NCBI GenBank assembly: GCA_001687465.1
Contig: LVLI01000190.1
Span: 1-64,000, forward strand
DNA: 64,000 nt
Origin: Halocafeteria seosinensis
Lineage: Eukaryota > Sar > Bigyra > Bicosoecida
Direction: 5' to 3'
Shown: in pieces, positions 56,864-64,000 of the stretch
Position numbering within the stretch: the stretch's first letter is position 1
How the letters are laid out: the number at the start of each line of letters is the position of its first letter
The notes under the pieces: generated by a model
Database searches by the model: none
What the model was told of the DNA's origin: nothing
What the model saw: only the letters and a program-made list of their open reading frames with translations
Position numbers and translations under genes: made by a program

Positions 56864-58864
56864 ATGCCTCCGAAAACAAAGCAAAAATCGCAGCAGCGAC
56901 ATCCCAATGGGGGTGATAGTACTCAAGAGCAGCGGCGACGACGACAACAGGCTCTGGAAGAGGCTGAGCGTACCACTTTATTACGGAAGCCCCTGAAGAC
57001 TTTAAGGCTGTTTGCCAAGTGCGTGTGGAGTGGAACGACAAGTACTCTGCTATGGGCCCTTCAGCACCTCGGACTGGTCTTAGCAAGCCTCATGGCGGCG
57101 CTCAGTGCATACTTCCTGTTGCGCTTCCCTCCCCCGTCCATGGAGCTCTTAGCTGACCAGATTAAGCATGTACGGCAGCGCCTTTGCTTCCGAATTTGTG
57201 TGTCTAGCGGCGCACTCATTTGCATTGTATTCTACCGTGCAGAAGGGGGGAGATGTCATCTATTGGACACTGTTGGGCATACTGTCCTCTGTGGGACTAG
57301 GTAAGCCCCCGAGTCAACCTCAGGAATCCGCCAGAGACTGGGAATAATTAGTCTATGCTGTTACAGGTTCCGGACTTCATACGTTCTTATTGAGGCTGGG
57401 ACCGCATATTATCATGGTAGCTAATGCAGCAGTGATGTGCCGATCCATCAAGTTCTCGGCGAAGATATCTGACTACCTCACAAACGAATACGAAGATGAT
57501 GCATTCGATTGCCCAGAGGACCTTAGGTGCGTGGGAATTCTTGGATATTAATGTGGGGATATGAGCTTATTATATGGGTGACAATATCTCCACGTTCTAC
57601 ACAGCGCTGGTGCGGCGGGTGAAGATGTGTCGATCTGGCAAATTCTGCGAAAAGTGGCATTCCCTTGTTTCTATTGGGGCTTAGGCACTGCTTTGGGAGA
57701 ATTGCCACCATATTTTGTTGCTCGCGCAGCCCAACGGGTACGTAAAGACAGCTTTGTAATGCGCAATCGAATCAAGACGGAATACATTGCTGACTGGGTG
57801 ACGGACTGGTTCGCAGAGTGGTAGGAAGCTAGAAGAACTCGCTGAAATAGAGACTCTAGAATCTAGCGACGTTCAACACAATTTTCAGGCTGTCGGCAAC
57901 GGTACACAAAAGGCAGTACAACAAATTAAGGGAAAGCATCATCGCAATCACCACGCTGCTAATATTTCAGCCTTCGATCGGTAAGTGGTCTGCAGAATTC
58001 TGGACTCAAGGCTGTCACAACTAAAACTCTTTCCTTCGCAGAGCGAAAATGATGGTCTATGATAGTATACAGTATTATGGGTTTTGGGCTGTTCTCCTTG
58101 CGGCGTCTATACCTAATCCGCTCTTCGACCTTGCTGGATTAACTTGCGGAACTTTTGGTATTCCCTTCTGGACTTTTTTTGGGGCTACTGTGATTGGCAA
58201 GGCTTGTATCAAAGTGATGATTCAAGCTGTTTTCTATGCCACTGTATTCAATCCGGCTACCCTCGAAGCTCTTAAAGAAAACATCCGTACACTTGCTACA
58301 AAAGTTGTTCATTTGCTAAATGACTTCCAGTCGACATTTGTAGCCAGCCAGTACAAGACATGTTGGGCATCTCACCAAAAGAATAGCATTCTAAGAGGCG
58401 AGGCTGCGTTGAGAGCTATTCAGAACAGCAGTGCAGTGCAGCTAGAAGCGGATAGGAAACATGGCACTTTAGCAATACCCGTGGAAGATTTAAGGCGTTG
58501 TCATGAATGCTGCGAGAAGACGTTTCGAACGGGAGTAGAAGCATGCAAGGAGGGATGCGACGATTTCTTGCACAGCTCGAGCTGGCTCAATCTGGCCTGG
58601 CAAGCATTTATTTTTGCGATGATTGTGTGGTTTTTCATGAGCCTGATTGATAACACGGTTCACGACCACTTAGCATCGAAAGCAGTAGAAGGCGTAGGAG
58701 ACGATGACGATGAGACCACCTCTTCCTCCTCTGAAGCTGAAGTCGAATATGGCGCAGAGGTGTCTTCTACGGTATCAACCCCTCGAGGACGCTCTACTGT
58801 TCGCCAAGAGTCAAGTGCCAGCTCATCCAGATCGAGGAGCGTCCGAAAGAGAAAAAATAAATAG
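56864..58864 (+). CDS. VMP1: Vacuole membrane protein 1 (VMP1/EPG-3)
   Basis: Exons in phase encode the full VMP1 pattern. The N-terminus is basic and Gln-rich, followed by a helix ([20 protein letters not shown]). Then [20 protein letters not shown] joins [20 protein letters not shown], followed by the conserved [18 protein letters not shown]. The last exon has [20 protein letters not shown] and [17 protein letters not shown]. These are the DedA/SNARE-associated fold signatures of VMP1 and TMEM41 proteins, ER-resident lipid scramblases needed for autophagosome formation. A Cys-rich helix ([20 protein letters not shown]) and an acidic/Ser/Arg tail follow the core and are longer than in the animal protein. 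Six to seven membrane helices are visible. Confidence 0.92.
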
Positions 58865-58894
58865 GATGCGAAGAGAGAAAAGTGTATGATCGAC

Positions 58895-59311
58895 CTAGTC
58901 ATTATAACAAGCTATGATGACGCCGATGGTTTCCAGAAACTCCTTAATTGCTTCCGTTCCTTCTGCGGCTGCTAAGCACTCGCTTATAGATAGATCATTT
59001 TTTGCAGCATCGGCTGCATTTTCTGTGTTCGCTTTCTCTTTAACCTCCTTCTTGAGGAGGTCTAAAGCAGCTGTGAGAACGGCCAACACCTTGCCATTGG
59101 ACCCCATCACTGTGTTCTTGAGGCAACTTTTCTCCTTAGCAGAGAGCATGTTCCGCTCTTCCAAGGCTGAGAACAATTCCAAAGCTTCCTGATAGTATCA
59201 ATATAGCGCATATAGAGAAAAATGAACAGTTATTAGCTATGTAAGATGAAATCACATTGCACGTACTGAAATTGCGTCAGAGTTCTCCGAACTTGTGGTA
59301 CTGTTCTCCAT
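58895..59311 (-). CDS. Small acidic helical protein, unknown
   Basis: Two exons: a short first one from the ATG at 59311 to about 59267, and 59187-58895. They join in phase (DAIS joins EALELFSALEE) for about 113 residues. The product is helical and soluble, with SAKEKSCLKNTVMGSNGKVL and a C-terminal GTEAIKEFLETIGVIIACYN. There is no signal peptide or membrane helix. I do not recognise the family. It lies tail-to-tail with VMP1, the two stops being 30 bases apart. Confidence 0.6.
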
Positions 59312-59319
59312 CGTTTCTT

Positions 59320-59925
59320 TGTCCTTTCTTCTTCTAGCTCTGAGAATGGATTACACGGTCAAATGGATATCTATGATTTCGAGGAACACCGGATAAACAA
59401 GCGTTGTGCACATGGTATGAAGGAAAAAAGAATTACACACCTTACTTCGCCTTCTGCGCGCACTAATTCCACTAGCGAGATTATACTTGGATGATCTCTA
59501 TCTAAAGGGTGAACAGCTTCCTAACATATATTTGCTGTGTCCTAATTCATTAATACTTTTCAACGACTGTATCTGCTGAAAGTTGTCCATTGATGCGTTT
59601 CGATGTGTGATCCGTTGCCTCTCATCATCACAGGGAGAATTCGTTGAAGCACATACGGACGATACATACATCATGACACACTCGTTATACAAGTGCTCTA
59701 GATTTTGTGATGTAATAAGAAGTCGCATGAGTTTTGTGGCCCTCATTACAGGGAAGACTAATTTGTAGCCCGTATTATTTGGCCCGATAAAGGCTCCTAA
59801 ACAAGGCCAAGTTCATTGTAGACGTTAGAGCATTTGCTTTACCCATTCCTTAGGTATACTCCCGTCTTGTTTACATGTCCAATGTATCTGTCCAAGATAG
59901 CTACCTAAGCGGAAGGAGGGAGGAA
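59320..59925. other. Intergenic spacer
   Basis: A divergent promoter region between the small acidic protein and the LRR gene. Only motif-free frames are present. Confidence 0.5.
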
Positions 59926-59930
59926 TAACA

Positions 59931-62900
59931 ATGGACGAGAGGAGACTTCCTTCTTTGGTCTCGCCTTCCTACGGGAAGGCAGAAGACGAAGCAACTGATA
60001 TCAAACTAATAGAGAGCATCGACAATGCAGAACTATACGGTATGGATAGATGCCTTTGAATTACAGGCCCTGGTTTTGTACGGTTATCACTCTTGCATCT
60101 AGTTCCCTCTGCAGAGTATCTAACGGCAACGAATGAGGCGACCTTAGAGGCAACTGGCCTAGAGGTCGATGAAGGGGATGACACTTTCAGCCTTGCTTCA
60201 GAGACAACCAAATCATCCACAGTATCGGAGCTTAAGCGAAAAGCGAGTGCAAAGCTACAAGAAAGCAGGCCGAAGTCCGGAAGTAAGTCGGATCGTATAT
60301 CCCATGTAGCATTCGTATGTGAACGTAAACGTTGCCCGTCCACCAGGTTTCAAGCGAAGAAAATCTCTAATGGAGCAACGAAGCATTGAAGAGATAGCGA
60401 AACGGAAAGTAGAGCTAATGAAGGCGCGAATACCCAGTGAAAAGCAATGGCCCTTTAGGTATCTCACAAGCAAAGACTTACAGGAACAGAATATGCCACG
60501 AACCAAGTCGGTAAACTCTCCTTTGCTCAACTATCCGAGAACGGAGTCCAAACGGAGGTCCGAGAGGGTTGAGAGCCGAGAAAAAGTGAGGAAGCTTTTG
60601 AGTCGGTTTTCAACGGAAGGGAGTTCCAAACTAGAGGAGGCTACTCCCCTCTCTTTTCAGACTGTGCATCGAGGGGCGAAACTAGCGTCGTTTGCAAATT
60701 CTGGGGACCAACACAGTGATAGTTTAACAATACCGGCCGTTGCGACAGCACCGGAGTTTTCCTTTACAATAGGCGTAAATCCTAAAGACGACAACGACAA
60801 CTCACAGGGTGGCCAGGCAGTGGCTAAGACGTCAATAGAAGACTCCTACCTCGGAGCAGGATTGAGGGGCGATAGGAAGGGTAGAATTCCGCAAGCGCAC
60901 CAGTACCGCTTACGAAATCTTCAACTCCAAGTGTACAATGCGGCCGACTATCGGTTGCCGGGAACTAGATGGGATCGGAAAAAGTTCAAAACACATGGAT
61001 CTACGGATCAACTGGATAGCAAGAAGTCTTCAAACTATAGGTTGACACCTACTCCAAGTCGCCAATCCCCAACAACCATAGACTCCCCTGCTTCATGTAA
61101 CGCCGATACCCTCTCCGACCGACCAGAGACAGACACAGTTGGGCTTCGGTCATCTTCTCCGGGAAGGGCTCCGTCCGCTCTTTCTAATCGAGGATCAGTG
61201 ATCACCGCATCTACAGTAAAGAGGTCCCGTCTTGCTGAAGAGAAAGAATCTGTCCGTGCAGGTGTAGGACCCCCTCCAGCTGTTGGGAACCAGTACGCTC
61301 TAAAGAACTACCGCTTAGCTTCTCTTGCTCCTGAAATGGCGATTCCTGTGGAATATGAAAACGCGCCGTACTATCCGTTGCTGTTATTCTCCCGATGGCT
61401 GGAGTCTGTACCCGTGTTTCATAACCCCTGTTTCTCTGTAACGGTGACGTTTCGGAATAGGCTCGACGGCGAGCCCAAAGCACCCAGTGTTTCAGCAGAT
61501 TCTCACCTAATAATGAATTCCTTAGCCATACAGAGGCTTCTCTGGGGTGCCGCCTCGTTGCCCGCGGAACCTCATTCTGAGCTCCCGGTGACGCCTTCCA
61601 CCGGCTTGGCTGTACACAAAGTGAATGTGCCCTTGGAACTGTATAGATTTAATGAGGATGCCTACCTGGAGACCGATGAAGAGGTGTTACTGGAAGAAAG
61701 CAGGGCAACATCGTCGTTTGATGAATCATGGGACTTGGCTGAAATTCGTAATCGCGCAGGATGCTCTTGGGTGTATTCTCTGTGTCCGGATGGGACGGAC
61801 AGACCGTGGGGGAACTTGCATCTCTTGAGCAATTCCTCGAGAAAAGTTAACACACTTAGCCGCAAAGAACTGCCAAAACATAAGGCAATCAACGAAATCG
61901 TCGTCCCCTCTGCCAATTCGATAATTGGTTGGCCACTGACAGAAGTAGATTTTAGACCGTGGAAACTCTCACCCGCCCTCTTTCGAGAATTAGATGAGTT
62001 TTGGCAAACAGTTGAAGTCATACGATTCAGCCAACTTCAAGGTTCTTCAGTAACGGAAGTCATACTCGGCCAAATATCTCAGCATTGTCATTGCCTGCGA
62101 CATTTGTCTATCCCTAAGGCTTCTGGGTTAAATAGTGCTACAGCAAATAAGTTGCTCCAAGGACCTGGTTTCGTCAATTTGATTACCTTGGACTTAAGCT
62201 TCTCGGACAATGTCGTCGATAGCGTAGTGTCGTCCGTAGCAAGGAGTTGCAACTATCTACGATCTCTAGATCTGCGCGGTTGTGCTTTCGTGGACGGAAA
62301 GTGCTTTACAGACGTAGCCACTTTCTGTCCAAGCTTGTCAACACTCGATATATCCTGGTGCCCACATGTATCATACCGAGACTTACTCAGACTATTAGCT
62401 TCCTGCCCTTTGCAGCGTCTTGCATGTAGAGGTGTGGGAAGAGGACTTTATGGGAGTTCAGACGCATCGGACTACTTCGAAACGGTGAAGTCTGATGTGC
62501 AAGAACACTTACAAGACGCATCAGTTCCTCAGCCTGAGAACCATCCGAGAGGAATTACATCCAGAATAACGAATGCACAGACCAGCAGAACAAGCAGGAC
62601 AGCAAAAACTGGCTACACCACATCCTCCTTCGATACAGCAAAGGCTTCGTTCTCCCAGAAATGCACAACAGCGTATCGAGAGGCGTTTGTCGAATGGAGT
62701 GCAGTAGTGCGGCATTCTAAATCGAGATCAGATGTAGCAGAAGACGCACAAACCTTAAAGGACACTGTCTCGAGTATGAGAAATTCGTTGCTTCAGGGCG
62801 AGTTCCCTGAAGACGCATATCGTCTTGAAGAACAAGGATACTACGTAAGGATATCTGTCCCAGTGGGAGAGGGACTGGGCAATGGAGAGTGGCTGAAGCA

Positions 62901-64000
62901 GTCGCTAATGGGAGCTAATATACAGCTTCAACTTTCTCTACGGAGACTTGACCTTGAGGGATGTATCGGTGTGTCCGATACGGCGCTAATTTCACTGGTG
63001 TACAACTGCAAGCAGTTGGAGCATCTGCGATGTGGCCACTGTCCGAAGCTAACCGCTGCTTCGACTACCGCCTTAGCAGTTTTCGGTCGACACCTTAAAA
63101 CGCTGAACATGTCGTACTGTTTCAATATTTCTTCGCCAATTGTGGACGAGGACATTACTTACGAGCTCGCTAAGCGTGCTAGGTTATTGAAAGGTCAGAG
63201 TCATATTCCGGCTAAGAAGTATGATCACAGTTTTGTGGAGGGACTCTCGCTTTTAATTCAGAAGGGTCTGAAGCGCCGCGACCGGCGACAATTAGCTATG
63301 GATGAAAAGCTTCCGGTAGATAACGACGGTTTCGACCCTGACGACAGCATAGCGGAGAAAAAGCGAGAAAAAAGACGCCGTGAGCTAGAGGGGTTCCATC
63401 CTCAGTGGACTCTCCTTGAGAGTATCAACTTCTCTGGGTGTCCAGGCATCCAAGAACAGGACATAATTGGTCTCTTACGCACTTGTGGTGATATAAGGGA
63501 TTTAAGCATCGAAGGTCTCCACCAAGTAACAGTGAGGTCATTCCAGAACCTCCACGAAAACAATTTTAGCCTCTCCTCGGTTTGTTTCAGATGGATACCG
63601 GGAATTGATAATGACTCAGTTACACTGCTATCCGAACAATGCCCAGACTTAACAAGGATTGACGTTACAGGATGTACTGGGGTTTCCAATACCGCGATTG
63701 TAGCTCTAGCATCAAACTGCACATCACTGAGGGAAGTGAGACTTAGCTTTTGTTCAGAGGAGATAAGAGATGGGTCTTTACTATTTTTATGCCGACAATG
63801 TCGATCTATCGAAGTACTCGAATGTGCGAAGAGAGTTCCGGACGTAAATATGCCACCGATTCCTCTGCGAGGAGACGAAACTAATTCAGACGATCCAACA
63901 TCATACCCCGCTTTTGGTTACAAGGGGAACATGTTTCTTTTCTTGCTAACCATTGGGCTGTATTGTCCCTTCCTCAGAGAGCTAGACATTTCGGGCCGGC
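59931..64000 (+). CDS. Leucine-rich-repeat protein (AMN1/F-box LRR type), 3' end missing
   Basis: Exon 1 starts MDERRLPSLVSPSYGKAEDE (59931). Exon 2 begins about 60112 (VPSAEYLTATNE), and exon 3, from about 60350, stays open for more than 3.6 kb to the window edge. The N-terminal half is Ser/Arg-rich and includes HQYRLRNLQLQVYNAADYRL. The second half consists of Cys-containing leucine-rich repeats: LITLDLSFSDNVVDSVVSSV, LRSLDLRGCAFVDGKCFTDV, LSTLDISWCPHVSYRDLLRL, LDLEGCIGVSDTALISLVYN and LTRIDVTGCTGVSNTAIVAL. The regular L..LD(L/V/I)..C..(V)SD..(I/L)..L pattern is that of AMN1 and F-box/LRR proteins, which select ubiquitin-ligase substrates. No F-box motif is evident in the part present. Long insertions separate the repeats. 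Confidence 0.85.

Noticed and set aside
1-64000. CRISPR arrays, bacterial operons or phage modules
   Set aside because: No spacer/repeat arrays or bacterial gene organisation; the window is intron-bearing eukaryotic DNA.

Overview
Eukaryotic nuclear DNA. Nearly every gene is a mosaic of exons split by very short GT..AG introns (about 41-110 bp where I could splice them by reading frame). The proteins are typical eukaryotic ones: XPB, SEH1, VMP1, a PP2A B'' subunit, ferroportin, holocytochrome c synthase and an O-GlcNAc-transferase-like protein. Intergenic gaps are small and several genes share tight divergent or convergent boundaries. This fits a compact-genome protist or microalga. I cannot place it more precisely from the sequence alone. 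Layout: 1-2.3 kb is a tandem satellite of about 165 bp monomers. 2.5-6.0 kb is accessory DNA: a GGT-rich patch, a perfect 48-bp palindrome, and an AT-rich element of about 1 kb bounded by 72-bp terminal inverted repeats, followed by a 72-bp tandem duplication with a hairpin. From 6.0 kb the window is gene-dense: a fatty acid desaturase (+); a large PX protein with a nucleotidyltransferase-like region (-); a GT41 glycosyltransferase with a signal peptide (+); an AlkD-like DNA repair protein (-); a purine-salvage fusion gene (-); PP2A B'' (+); ferroportin (-); a membrane-anchored unknown (+); a ZIP transporter (-); an unknown (-); holocytochrome c synthase (+); a helical mitochondrial-type protein (-); glycyl-tRNA synthetase (+); SEH1 (-); tRNA-Ala(CGC) (+); XPB (-); an acyloxyacyl-hydrolase-like lipase (-). 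Two duplicated proline-rich genes (-) follow, interleaved with two halves of a decayed non-LTR retroelement. Then come a very large RCC1 protein (+), VMP1 (+), a small unknown (-) and an LRR protein (+) that runs off the right edge. The most notable result is at 16,609-19,537. Two apparently separate reading frames, an MTAP/MTIP-type nucleoside phosphorylase and an MTA/SAH deaminase, join in phase through a consensus intron that replaces the phosphorylase stop codon. The predicted product is a single 781-residue protein able in principle to carry methylthioadenosine to methylthioinosine to hypoxanthine. The phosphorylase base-binding loop has Asn/Ala where human MTAP has Asp/Asp, which agrees with a 6-oxopurine substrate made by the fused deaminase. 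All exon junctions were inferred by eye from splice consensus and reading-frame continuity. No transcript or database evidence was available.
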